DNA from: Antedon bifida
Taxonomy: Eukaryota; Echinodermata; Crinoidea; Comatulida; Antedonidae
Assembly: GCA_963402885.1 (NCBI GenBank)
Contig: OY727094.1
Span: 8,124,501 to 8,188,500, forward strand
Length of the DNA: 64,000 bases
Reading direction: 5' to 3'
Both the position numbers and the translations under genes were made by a program. Every line of letters starts with the position of its first letter. The first letter of the stretch is position 1. The notes below the pieces were generated by a model. That model saw nothing but the letters and a program-made list of their open reading frames with translations, made no database searches and was not told the DNA's origin. Shown piece by piece: positions 1-38,640 of the stretch.

Positions 1-475
1 TTATTTGTGCAATCAAACAATATATTTATTTTATTTAGTTGCAGGCAATAGTAGTATAAATCCTACAATTCAATATTATTATTGTTTTAGATTAATTTGT
101 ACCTCCTAGTAAAGTAAAATTAATAAAACAATTATTTCATAATTGAATGCATAATTATAAAAAAATCAAACAATATAAATATATTACTATATGATATTAT
201 GTTTAGTAGAGAGTATACAAAACAAATTGTTGATAGTTAAAATGTCAACATAAAATAATGTTCTTTTTTTAAAACTTATAATAAAAAATTAAACGTTAAT
301 AAAAATAAACTGAAATTGAAAATAAAATTAAAACATAAATATCTCAAAAAAATATAAATCATAAAAAAATATTTCTCCATCTCGCATATCGGTAAAAAAT
401 TAGTCTTTTCTGATTTTGATGCCGCATATTCTCGACTTTTTATGACAGGTAGAATATCACAGTAAAGGAAAATAA

Positions 476-666
476 ATGGTGTCCAAATAAAAAAGAGAGT
501 TTCTTCTTCTTATACGTTTATTTCGATAACTTTTTAAAAATGGTTTCCAATTAAATTCCTTCTTCTTATGAGTTATATGTTTATTTTCTTAACTTTTGAA
601 CAATGGTGTCCAATTAAAAAGGAAGTTTTCTTCTTTTAATACGTTTATTTTGAACAATTTTATGTG
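476..666. repeat. Three-copy tandem repeat of about 63 bp
   Basis: Three successive units start at 476, 540 and 603. Each begins with ATGGTGTCCAA or a close variant, runs through a TTCTTCTT tract and ends in ACGTTTATTT. The array lies just downstream of the CHD stop codon, so it may be in or after that gene's 3' UTR. Each unit carries TTTATT, which reads AATAAA on the minus strand, so the array could supply several poly(A) signals. Confidence 0.7.
644..649 (-). terminator. Candidate poly(A) signal of the CHD gene
   Basis: AATAAA on the minus strand, about 240 bases past the CHD stop codon at 890-892. An ATTAAA variant at 743-748 is an alternative. The choice is inferred from position only. 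Confidence 0.35.
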
Positions 667-889
667 AAAGGATAGAAAATTATAGTAAAGCGAAATAATT
701 GTACAAAATGTCCTATATAAGATTTTTTTTTTTCCCCTTCTATTTAATTGAAAGCAAAATTTTCCATGACTTTCCTGTATGAGCCCTTTCGTAGCTATGC
801 AACATGGAGAATTATTAAATAAAGATATTAGGTAAAGTATTAAGCTTACAAGCCAAGCACCTTATGAACGATGGAGTAGTAGTAGTGAA

Positions 890-29064
<28,175 letters not shown>

Positions 29065-29260
29065 TTTATAAATATATCAGTACAGGCTCTGATATATTTT
29101 AACACCGTCAAGTAAATAAATTAACAATAATTTACACACGGCAATTACTCCCAGCCGTAGAAAAATGAAGATGGCGCGGTGTAAAGCTCACCCCCCACGA
29201 CAAAAGGGTGGAAAAATACCAACTGACCATGCGCAGTGTGACGTAATTAGCATGGGGATA
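29065..29260 (-). promoter_or_regulatory. Presumed CHD promoter and 5' UTR
   Basis: Directly upstream of the CHD start codon. An AAGATGGCG motif (29168-29176) resembles a YY1 site. CATGCGCAG (29228-29236) resembles an NRF1 site. TGACGTAA (29240-29247) resembles a CRE. There is no TATA box at a convincing distance. These elements are common in housekeeping promoters. The calls are by motif only. Confidence 0.45.
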
Positions 29261-30928
29261 TCCCATAATATTGTCTAAAAGTATCCCATAATAGTAACTA
29301 ATGAAGCCTCCCTTTGTGACGATTAACTAAATTGGTGAAAAAAATATATAAACTGTAAAATCTTATTAATGTCAATTGCAATAGGAATAATTGTATAAAA
29401 CATCGAATTATCTAATACTCAACAATTGTTTAATTAGCAAAACATAAACAAACATTAAATTTCTTATCAATTGAAAATATACAATTTTATATAGGATGCT
29501 TACATTTTATACATAAGGCTCAATATCTGTTTATAGGGACTACAAGAAAATAAAAAATATATATAGTCTGTTTTTTAGTGCAAATTCTGCTAATTAGTGT
29601 AACATTTTTATGTTGTAATGTGTGTATGTTCATACGCCCGGAAATGATGACGGTCGCATTAACTCAACACAAAACACGACATCCCATAATAATAATTGAC
29701 TACTTGCAAAATGCACCATAAAGCAGGAACTTAGCAATATTAATAAGTAAAGGCAGATATGGTACAAAGACATAACTTTAATAATATCTTTTTAAATATG
29801 AATTCATATTAGTTTTAATGCTTGTGAATACGGCGCATTAGGTCTATATATAGGCCATAGTTTCATGATTTTCATTTTCTACGAAAAAATAAATAAATAT
29901 CCTTATGTAATATAAAATACAATATTTTGAATATGTCTTTTATTATATTTGTACGTAGCTCCTAGAGGTAATAGGCCTGTTTTAATTATGAATATCAACT
30001 CGTCATATGGGCCAACATTATTCTAGGCTTGGACACATTTCACATTTTAAGAAAATATGCGCATCCAATGTGGACTGTCTCTACATTTTAAAATATATAC
30101 TGTAACTTATAATATAAAGAATAGGCCTATGCCTTATTGATATAGACCTATGCATAAAATCGCTATAGTCTACACAATCATTTTATATGCCGTGTAAATA
30201 CCCCTTGACTATCATAAAATGAAGTTCTTCTATGAAAATAGCGTTGAAGTCTAGTTGGCCGCCGTCTGCACACGTTTAATTTTTAAAGTTCGCGCCCTTA
30301 GTCGATTCTCCAAGAAACGCGAAAGCGCGCACATGTTTATATGGACAACGGAAGTGCGTGACCATAGTCATGGTTGCAATAATTATTGCCGCGTTGTTGC
30401 CATAGATACAATGCTGGGAGGAGGAAGAGTTTTCGCACTTTTTTATGACCACCAATTAGGCTATATCGTTTTGTTAGAGAATTATGAAAAAAAAGAACCA
30501 TTTTAATGGTTGTAGGCTATACTTAATGTTGTTTTTGTTTATGTTAAACGTCTTGTCTCGACTAGAAACACCTTATTGTATTGTAGGCCTGAATCGAATC
30601 CTCAATTACGGTGTAAAAATGTGGTATATAGATGATATAGGGTAACGGCTTTGCTAATTAATAGGTCTTTATAAGCTTTGTTTCAGCTATGTCTCTGCAA
30701 AAAAATATCCGATTTAGGCCTATTTAATTGGCAGTTGTCACTTGGATAGCTGGTAACATACCACAGTAGGCCTATACGATTTTAGACGGCAACAAGTCCA
30801 AAAATGGGATGCGAGTATTCAATAAGCATGATCAGTCTTCAATTTTCCATGTTCACGCGAATCCGGTGTCCGGTTAAATAATTGGCACCATGTGCGCGAA
30901 CGTCAGCACATTGCGCAAAAAAAGGTGG
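29261..30928. other. Intergenic, AT-rich, no gene seen
   Basis: I see no splice-supported coding sequence on either strand. An open frame at 30255-30506 (83 codons, plus strand) has no recognisable domain and no conserved context. Confidence 0.5.
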
Positions 30929-31002
30929 CGTTGCCTTCTAGTGGGAATTGAACCACGCTTTATAATATACATAGATAGATAGATTTATATAGCGCAAATA
31001 AA

Positions 31003-31140
31003 GCGTGGCTACCACTAGAACGCAACGCAGCGACGTATCGACGCAAAGTGTTGTATTGCGTAATCACAAGTGGGAACCGACGACGCAATAGTGCTGCAAA
31101 CATCGCAGGTTTGATTTCACACGCGGTGGCAAACACATTA
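31003..31140. repeat. Truncated TTAA-type MITE
   Basis: Starts GCGTGGCTACCACTAGAACG and runs into the next copy without its own right end. A separate right-end fragment (TAGTGGGAATTGAACCACGC) is at 30938-30958. Confidence 0.65.
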
Positions 31141-31142
31141 TT

Positions 31143-31329
31143 AAGCGTGGTTCCCACTAGAACACAACGCAGCGACGTATTGACGCAAAGTGATGCGTAA
31201 TCACAAGTGGGAACCGACGACGCAATAGTGCTGCAAAAATCGCAGGTTTGATTTGACGGGGCAAACACAATTATTGGAAGGGCATTTGCTTACGTTGCGT
31301 AGATTGCGTTGCTAGTGGAAACCAAGCTT
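31143..31329. mobile_element. TTAA-flanked MITE (piggyBac-like target)
   Basis: TTAA, then GCGTGGTTCCCACTAG at the left and CTAGTGGAAACCAAGC followed by TTAA at the right. 187 bp. A four-base TTAA duplication is the signature of piggyBac-type insertion. Confidence 0.75.
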
Positions 31330-31362
31330 AAACGATGTCTCTATGCGCTCTCGGACAATAAA

Positions 31363-31554
31363 GCGTGGTTCCCACTAGAACGCAACGTAGCGACGCAAAG
31401 TGCTGCATTGCGTAATTACAAGTGGGAACCGAAGACACAACAGCACTGCAAACATCGCAGGTTTGATTTCACACAGGCGGGGGCAAACACAATTATTGGA
31501 AGGGCATTTTCTTACGTTGCGTCGTTTGCGTTACGTCACAAATGGGAACCACGC
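31363..31554. mobile_element. Second TTAA-type MITE copy
   Basis: GCGTGGTTCCCACTAGAACG at the left and CAAATGGGAACCACGC at the right, followed by TTAA. About 85% like the neighbouring copy by eye. Confidence 0.75.
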
Positions 31555-32039
31555 TTAAAACTGGGGATCAGTGTCGGATATTGCTCGTTTACCTCCATGA
31601 TTGATCAAAGCAGTAAGTTGCGTTCCGCTTAAGTTTGTTGCCAGAATTAGTTGTTAGCGGACTATTCGGATTCATATTCTCGCACTATTATCTCTATGGT
31701 TACATTTAATTCAACTCATTCATTCATTTAACTGAAATACAGACGTTTTTTTGTTAAAAAAAATAACTTTGACTTCCAGTCAAAGTTTTCGATCAAAACA
31801 TATCCCATAATGAAACGCGCTTGTTTAATTGGCTACTCTGTATGCATAATCATAAAACTTCCTCACGATCTGTGTGAAAATACCTTCTCAACCGTGACGA
31901 GTTGTAAACAATCCTAATTAGCATATGCATAATGCGTACTCGTGGTTTGAAATCTCGCGACGATTTTCCAGACAAAATGTAATCAAATCAATTTACCTGT
32001 TAATTACGTAAACTACTTGTTTTTGGCTCGAATTTTCGA

Positions 32040-32150
32040 CTTAAAGTGAATAACTTTAATATTACTTTGATATGGCCAATTTAAATTTAGAATATTTTGA
32101 CCTTCATTTTTTTGTGTTTCAAGGGACAATACATCTTTAAGTTTACAAAA
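32040..32150. repeat. Interspersed repeat fragment, GAATAACTTTA family
   Basis: AAAGTGAATAACTTTAATAT followed by CAAGGGACAATACATCTTTA. Same family as 1048-1180. Confidence 0.5.
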
Positions 32151-32469
32151 GGGGCTACAAAAGACATGACAAAAAAGTACGAACAAATGTTAATGTTTTT
32201 GGAAAAACAATAAAGGGCGCTAGACATGCATTTCATTGGAACATCCAACAGCAGTATTGTGACGTCCATTTGTCAGTTTATTCATTACTTTTCATAGTAA
32301 ACTTGAGCTAGACTTGAGTTAGACAACAAAGCCAGTCCCTCCCCCTTGATGGAAATCATTATTAACGATTTCGACACAAAACATGGAGAGGCTTCCCCAA
32401 TTCCTAACACCACTGAAGTTTGCCATTAGAGACTTTTTGATCCATTGAAATCAACCCCTAACATGAACA

Positions 32470-32475
32470 TTTATT
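32470..32475 (-). terminator. Candidate NIP7 poly(A) signal
   Basis: AATAAA on the minus strand, about 500 bases past the NIP7 stop and just beyond the hairpin-repeat array. If it is used, the array makes up nearly the whole 3' UTR. Confidence 0.45.
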
Positions 32476-32499
32476 TAAAGTTTGATAAAAAAAACACTT

Positions 32500-32965
32500 G
32501 TATTCTATTAATAGAAATTTTGATTAATACATTCTATTTATAGAAAGTTTGAATATAAACAAGCTTAAATTATTCTATTTATAGAAAGCTTGACCAAACA
32601 AGTTAAAATTAATATTTTTTATGATAAAACTCAAATTTTAAATTTTATAGAAAGTTTGATTAATAAATTCTATTTATAGAAAGTTTGATTAAACAAGCTT
32701 ACATTCTATTTATAGAAAGTTTAAGTAATAAAATCTATCTATAGAAAGTTTGATCAAACAAGCATTCTATTTATAGAAAGTTTGATCAAAACAGCTTAAA
32801 TTCTATTTATAGAAAGTTTGATTAATAACTTCTATTTATAGAAAGTTTGATTAATAAATTCTATTTATAGAAGGTTTGATTAATACATTCTATTTATAGA
32901 AAGTTTTATCAAACAAGCTTCAATTTTACTTATAGAAAGTTTTTCTATTTATAGATAGTTTATGA
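32500..32965. repeat. Tandem hairpin repeat, about 13 copies
   Basis: Irregular units of about 28-37 bp, each with TTCTATTTATAGAA (6-bp arms TTCTAT/ATAGAA) followed by AGTTTGATTAA or AGTTTGATCAA. The array ends just beyond the NIP7 stop codon. Confidence 0.85.
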
Positions 32966-32976
32966 ATTGATTGTGT

Positions 32977-34978
32977 TCAAGTTAATGTGTCTTCATTTCT
33001 TAAATATTCGCCGATATCAGCTTGATGGAAAACCACGATGGATATTGGATCGGTGTGTCTGCATTCTTGAGTTGACTTTGCTGCTACGCCAAATCCCTGT
33101 AACGTATAAATTAATTAAAATTTATTCAATCAATAAGTTTGAGTATTTAATCAATGAGTTTGAGTATTCAATCAATGAGTTTGAGTATTCAATGAATGAG
33201 TTTGAGTATTTAATCAATGAGTTTTAGTATCCAATCAATGAGTTTGAAAATTCAATCAATGAGTATGAGATTCAATCAATGAGTATGAGTATTCAATCAA
33301 TGAGTATGAGTATTCAATCAATGAGCTTGAGTATTCAATCAATGAGTTTGAGTATTCAATAACAGCTTTTTTGGAAAAGTTTTCAGGGAGTTTACTGTGG
33401 TATATTTATGATCTATCTATATTGTCAAACGTTATTATTCTAATATTAATACCAATTATAACAAATGAAACGAAAGTACATACCAGAGGAATATCTGACA
33501 TTGAATAGACAATGACACCTTGATATTTGGATGTGTTCTCTGTGATTCTACCTAGGCCGCTCTTTAATATATGATTACCATACAGAAATGACTGCTCAGA
33601 GCCAGGTTTTACCCACACTTTAAACTGTAAAGAAAAAAAAATGCTTTGTATGGCCATGTGATTACCTCTTTCTCCGCCCCTATGTGATTTTTGTTTGTGT
33701 ATAATGGGACGTTTGCCACTCAGTTGGTTCAAAATCTGCATAAAACCCCTCCATAATCTCCCTGGATCAAAACTTTAACAAAATCCTGTAAGTACCTTAG
33801 CATAAGGTGCAAGAAAATCTAATGCTGTTACATGTAACCTAAACTTCAATGTTTTTGTAAATTTTCCAAAGCAGGTTCCAAAACTCATCAGGTGTTCTCT
33901 AGCAATGTTAGCTGCTCTTTTCATGATCAGTTCACTGAATGAATTAAGAAAAAAAGTTAAGTATCAAATATATTCCCATGATGCAGTTGGGTGGTTATGC
34001 TTCACAAGGTCATGGGTTCAAATTTTCCTGAATGAATTGTTCATAATACGAGTTTGATAAATTGTTTGGAATTTAATAAAATATCTCATTAGGCCAGTTT
34101 GACTAGAGGAATATTTTTTTAGGTAAGTTATTTTCAGATGTTATGGTTGTGAAAATGTGATGCGGTCGACAACTGTTCTCCAAAATGTGACCATAACTTA
34201 TAAACCTACCTTACGTAATAAACTCTGTCCTTATGGAAACGAAAGCAGTATGTACCGTCAGGCCGATCTATTAGCATCTTGATGTTTTCTCCAATACTTG
34301 TAAAATATTTGAAAACAGTTTTATTTAGAGACCTGGCGATTTATACGAGATGATGATATTGACACTAACTAAATGCATTATTAAAATTTGTGGTTTTTTT
34401 TGTTTTATAAAAAATGGTTTTACAATATAAATCATAATGTGTGTAGGCCCTATGTTTGTATTTGCATTTGTTTGTAGACTTTGTTTTGTTTTGTAACCTG
34501 AATAATATTATTGAATATTAATAAATAATAAAACTTACTATAAAAATATAAAAACAAAATTAAATCGATTTCATATTATAATTTTTATTTTATTATTAAG
34601 ATTCATTTCAATACATTTTATCTTAATTACATAGAAAATATACAAACTTACTAAAATAAAATAAGTGCAGCTTAGCTTTTTATGCTGTCTATTTAGCTAG
34701 GCCTAGCTAGCTAATGAACTTGCTTGTTCCGGACCGGCACTCACTCACTGCATTCCCGCATCTGTCCGGTATGTCACTAAACTAACGACGTCGGTTTAGC
34801 CTACTATTATACTATCCCGGTCCGACTCCTAGCCTAGCTAGTTTAGGCCTAGCCTAGTAACTAGGCTGTGTATGTCCTCTACTTGAACTATAAGTAATAT
34901 AATAAATAAATAATTTACGTACTATTTTGATAATTTTTCAAAGAATATCTTTGTCTCTTCTTCTGTTAAAGGCCTCAT
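32977..34978 (-). CDS. NIP7: 60S ribosome subunit biogenesis protein NIP7
   Basis: Nucleolar factor needed for 27S pre-rRNA processing and 60S assembly. Coding exons: 34978-34923, 34296-34210, 33934-33796, 33624-33484, 33096-32977. The sum is 543 nt, 180 aa plus stop, exactly the usual length. It starts [19 protein letters not shown]. Then come [40 protein letters not shown] and, in the C-terminal PUA domain, the diagnostic [20 protein letters not shown] with [17 protein letters not shown]. It ends NEDTLT. All splice sites are GT-AG with matching phases. It is head-to-head with the plus-strand gene at 35.8 kb. Confidence 0.97.
33122..33360. repeat. 21-bp minisatellite in the last NIP7 intron
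   Basis: About eleven copies of CAATCAATGAGTTTGAGTATT, most differing by one or two bases. The unit is seven codons long and open in one frame on the plus strand, but it lies in the intron between NIP7 exons 4 and 5, so I do not treat it as coding. Confidence 0.85.
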
Positions 34979-35817
34979 TTCCTTTTTATTTTGTTTGGAT
35001 CCTCTAAAAAAAACAAGCACATGTACGTTTGTGCACTGATGACCCTGCAATGACCTTTTTTAGCTGAACAATCTTACTGCAGTAGTACTAGGCCTACTGT
35101 ATTGATTAATAACTAAATTGTAATATAATACAAAGTAATATTAATATAAAATAACATTTATATATTTGTTACTACTACGTTAATTATGTTTTTAATAATA
35201 AAATCACGGTTTAATAATTATACAAATATAAACTTATATACAAAAAGAGGCGGGGCAAACCACTGCTTATGAATATTCACGTTTCCGTAGATACTGTAGT
35301 ATGTAAACAAACTCGACGTGCTCTCTGATCTGGTTTTTACATAGTACAGAGAGGAGGAGGAGTGTAGTACTCGTACGTATTTAGAAAATATCATTCTTTG
35401 CGAAGTAAATTAAGATGTATAAAGTGTACAGATCAATGCTTAAACAATTACATTAATAGATAATGTTCTGTGCTGGTTTTAAAAGGCGTGAGAAGTACAC
35501 CAAACTGCTTTGTATTTGGTTAAAACAGATACTCAACTCAGCTGAGCTGGCTGACGGGGATTATCCAGTGAATGAGTGGACTTCTTCCTGTTTGTGTACG
35601 GTCAGATGTTAGATGAATGGTCTACTCTACAAAGTTGATGTTCTACATAATACTACTTTGAAGTAGCCTTGTTTTGTTATATGGAAATAATTTCATTTAT
35701 ACTTACTTTATTTTGGAAAAAAATTGTGTTTACTGTAACAACTAACATAGATTATCAATTTGTGCATACATTTTTGTTTTATATTATTTATAACATTGAG
35801 AGACATTTAGCAAAATC
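34979..35817. promoter_or_regulatory. Shared bidirectional promoter region
   Basis: An 839-bp gap between the start codons of two divergent genes. It has a GC box, GAGGCGGGGC, at 35247-35256, and otherwise AT-rich sequence. TSS positions are not visible. One or both genes may have non-coding first exons here. Confidence 0.45.
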
Positions 35818-37992
35818 ATGAGTGGTGCAACTGTTGGAATATTAGGATATACTAAAGGTATATGCATGGGTACAACTTCACCCCTATCGACATCAATGAT
35901 TACAATAAGAGGTAGCAGGCTGACACCAAGAGTATGTCAACCTGGTTCGACATACGAGCTAAATGCTAAACAAAATAGAAGCAATGTAATTCCAACCGTG
36001 ATACGTCCTTATTCGCACGGCATTTCATTACCGCATATCTCATGGCAGCAATCGCATCGCAATATACAATTATCAGCATCAAATTCTAGAAAAAATTCAG
36101 CAATTTTGGATAATACGTCTCCACATTCTAGCTCGACAACAGAATCTGATTATAAAATACAAGCAAGCTCCTTCTCAAACTTTAGAGTACTTGAGACAGA
36201 TAAAACTGTTTGTGGATCAAAGCTGAAAGATGACAAAAAAGCAGACAAACCATCACCAGTGCAATCGTATACCTCGCTATATTATGAACATTTATTTGAT
36301 GAGGTTGACAATAGGACGTTGAACTTGGATACAAATACTGGCTGTGCAACTTCCAAAGGTTTGTTTTATTACTGTTATTGGACATTTAAAAAATTCAATG
36401 ATTACATATTAACTACAGTGCGCCTCTATTAAAGGGACGCCTTCATGATCCAACATGATTATCCAAGTGTCCCCTTAATAATAGGGTTGTCTCCCATATA
36501 AGAGTTAGTTTTAGTGTGAAAACATATATGTATTATATTATTGCCTCTTGAAGTATTTTAAAAGCAGTTTTGTCTACTGCAATTTAAAAAAAAAAATTTG
36601 TAAATATATTGATTAGAATTTCAGAAATTTTCTTCAAATGGTTTATGGAGACTTTGCTGACAAAAAAAGAATATATGTTTTCTATTTTTAGATTCCAATC
36701 ATGTCAAGTTAACAAGTCGATCAACCAAGTATTCATCAAAGAAGAAGTCAAATAGTCGTAAAACCAATGGCAGGAAATCACGATGTAGAACTAGAAAAGA
36801 TGTCAGTAAAAGAGGGAAGTTAAAAATACAGAATAATCAAGTTGTAATCAGTTCCTACAATGCACCATCTAAAAATCCTGTTTTACAAGTTGAAGCAGTC
36901 CCAAAACAGAAAACGAGACGAGAGTCGTCTGAAGATGGTGCTGCCATCTCCAGAACAAGTTCAACCACTAAATCCTTCAGTTCGTCAGAGACATCCTTGT
37001 GTTCTGATGTCTTCCAAAGAGCTTCCACTATATACACCAAAGCGCCAGTTCTGGAGGGGGATGAGAAGGTGAGAAGGGTGTACTTGTCAGATAAGCAATC
37101 TGGTGTTATCAAAGACTGTGGGATGATGTTGCCATGTGCTCCTCCTTGTACACCAACAATTGAACAGCTTAAGAAAGTGGAATATGTTCTTTCTATGAAT
37201 GACATTCGGGTAAGCAAATCATTCCATTATCAACACTATATTTTTTTCTTTATGTTTTAGGCAGTTATATTCAAGAGGACGGAAGCATTAGGAAATAAGT
37301 CATTTTTTGATTTCATGTTATTCACTTTGGCCTGTTTATTTTATTGTTGTACATTTGTACTGTCCTTGGTTTTTTTAATTGAATCTGAAAGGAAATATCA
37401 CAATAAAAAATTATGATTTTGCATATAAAAAATGACAAACTAAACTGTTAAATTAGCTTCCAGTTTAATATTTTTTTTCCTTTAAATTATGGTTCTATCA
37501 GGTAAATATTTTTTTTTTCCAATCCAATTTTGTAAATATCTATTTATGCAGCATTAAAATGGTCTATTTGAACAAATTTAAAAAAAATTCAAAGGGATAA
37601 TATCTTACATTTTCCAATATTATATTTTTTAATGGTGGTTTTTATGTTTTTTTTATGATGCTATGTTTTACTAAAATTTATTTTATGTTTTTAAAATTTT
37701 ATTGGTTGTGTTTTCGTTATTGCAGAGTCAAAGAGCGGTAAAGGAACGTCTGTCACAAATTGAAAGCAAGGCGAAGAGAAAAGAACTTGCTAAAAAAGAG
37801 GAAGCAAAAAGGACAGAGAAACAATATCTTAAAGAGAAAGAATTACAAAAGAAACAACGACAAAGGCTACAAATATATGCACTCAACAAAATCATGACAG
37901 AATTGGAAGAAAATAATTTTAAAAAGTTTTGTGAAATTATGGAAAACAATTTAGATAACTCAGAGAAATCTTCCACTAACAAACAAACCTAA
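35818..37992 (+). CDS. Unrecognised 441-aa protein with C-terminal coiled coil
   Basis: Three exons: 35818-36358, 36692-37209, 37726-37992. Joined phases match and total 1,326 nt. I do not recognise the protein. Residues 1-180 are Ser/Thr-rich and low in charge. About 181-230 is strongly basic (KKKSNSRKTNGRKSRCRTRK), a likely nuclear signal. About 290-350 has the most structured part, with DKQSGVIKDCGMMLPCAPPC, ending VEYVLSMNDIR. The last exon is a charged helix, probably coiled coil (AKRKELAKKEEAKRTEKQYL), closing with RLQIYALNKIMTELEENNFK. The C-terminal two exons look the most constrained. The start is the first ATG of the open exon. An upstream non-coding exon is possible. Confidence 0.75.
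36415..36502. repeat. MITE fragment, CAGTAGAACC family
   Basis: CAGTGCGCCTCTATTAAAGG, then GTGTCCCCTTAATAATAGGG, in intron 1 of the unrecognised gene. Confidence 0.4.
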
Positions 37993-38157
37993 GAAAATAT
38001 TTTATAATGATAAAATTGATAATTTTAAAATTGATAACCTTTAATCAGCAAAAGCAATGTGTATTTAAAAAAAAAATCATAGCATTATAGTTTTACTATT
38101 TATATTTGTAAAAATCATTTGTGCAAAAGATATTAATACTAATAATAAGATTATTTT

Positions 38158-38163
38158 AATAAA
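38158..38163 (+). terminator. Candidate poly(A) signal of the 35.8-kb gene
   Basis: AATAAA 166 bases past the stop codon. A second AATAAA lies near 38447. Confidence 0.45.
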
Positions 38164-38389
38164 CTATTACATAACAATATGGCTTGTAGAAGTGTATTTT
38201 TCATATATCATAATTTGTTAAACTGTAGTTTTAAAGATATATTGTCTGAACAAATATTTATATTTTTGTTGAATATGTCATTTGATGTCATGAAGTTATT
38301 TACTTTGACCAAAATTGGATTAAAACAAAATTATTTACCTGAAAAAAAACTCAGAAAAAAAGACAAATTGACTGGAAGTCAATGGATTT

Positions 38390-38610
38390 TGGTTAAATTT
38401 TGTTTTTCTATGGAAGTGAATAACTTTTTATCTTTTATAATAGGGACAATAAAACTTTAAATAAAGTTAGGTTCCTTAAAAAAAAAAACCAAAAAACAAA
38501 ATGATTTCAAACCAAAATCCCCTTTCAATTTTGTTTTTCAAATTCAATTTTTGGTCAAAGTGAATAACTGAAGTATTATTTTCAGGGAGACAAATATATC
38601 TTTAAAACTA
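38390..38610. repeat. Interspersed repeat fragments, GAATAACTTTA family
   Basis: Two adjacent pieces, GTGAATAACTTTTTATCTTT with GGGACAATAAAACTTTAAAT, and AAAGTGAATAACTGAAGTAT. Neighbouring sequence (ATTATTTACCTGAAAAAA near 38328) recurs near 51495. Confidence 0.45.
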
Positions 38611-38640
38611 GAATTTAATTCGTCACTTTGACGAATTATA

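Larger units (their letters stand above)
1..889. other. 3' flank of the CHD gene
   Basis: AT-rich sequence with no coding signal on either strand. The part next to the stop codon is presumably 3' UTR. The only structure I see is the tandem repeat at 476-666. Confidence 0.5.

Noticed and set aside
30255..30506. Plus-strand frame of 83 codons
   Set aside because: No recognisable domain, no splice context, and length within chance expectation.
32967..33227. Plus-strand frame with a repeated seven-residue peptide
   Set aside because: The frame comes from the 21-bp minisatellite and overlaps the last NIP7 exon in antisense. There is no other coding evidence.
33122..33360. Possible CRISPR-like array
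   Set aside because: Units are head-to-tail without spacers, and the DNA is eukaryotic. It is a minisatellite.
36855..37217. Minus-strand open frame of 120 codons
   Set aside because: Antisense of exon 2 of the 35.8-kb gene, which has matching splice sites and frame.
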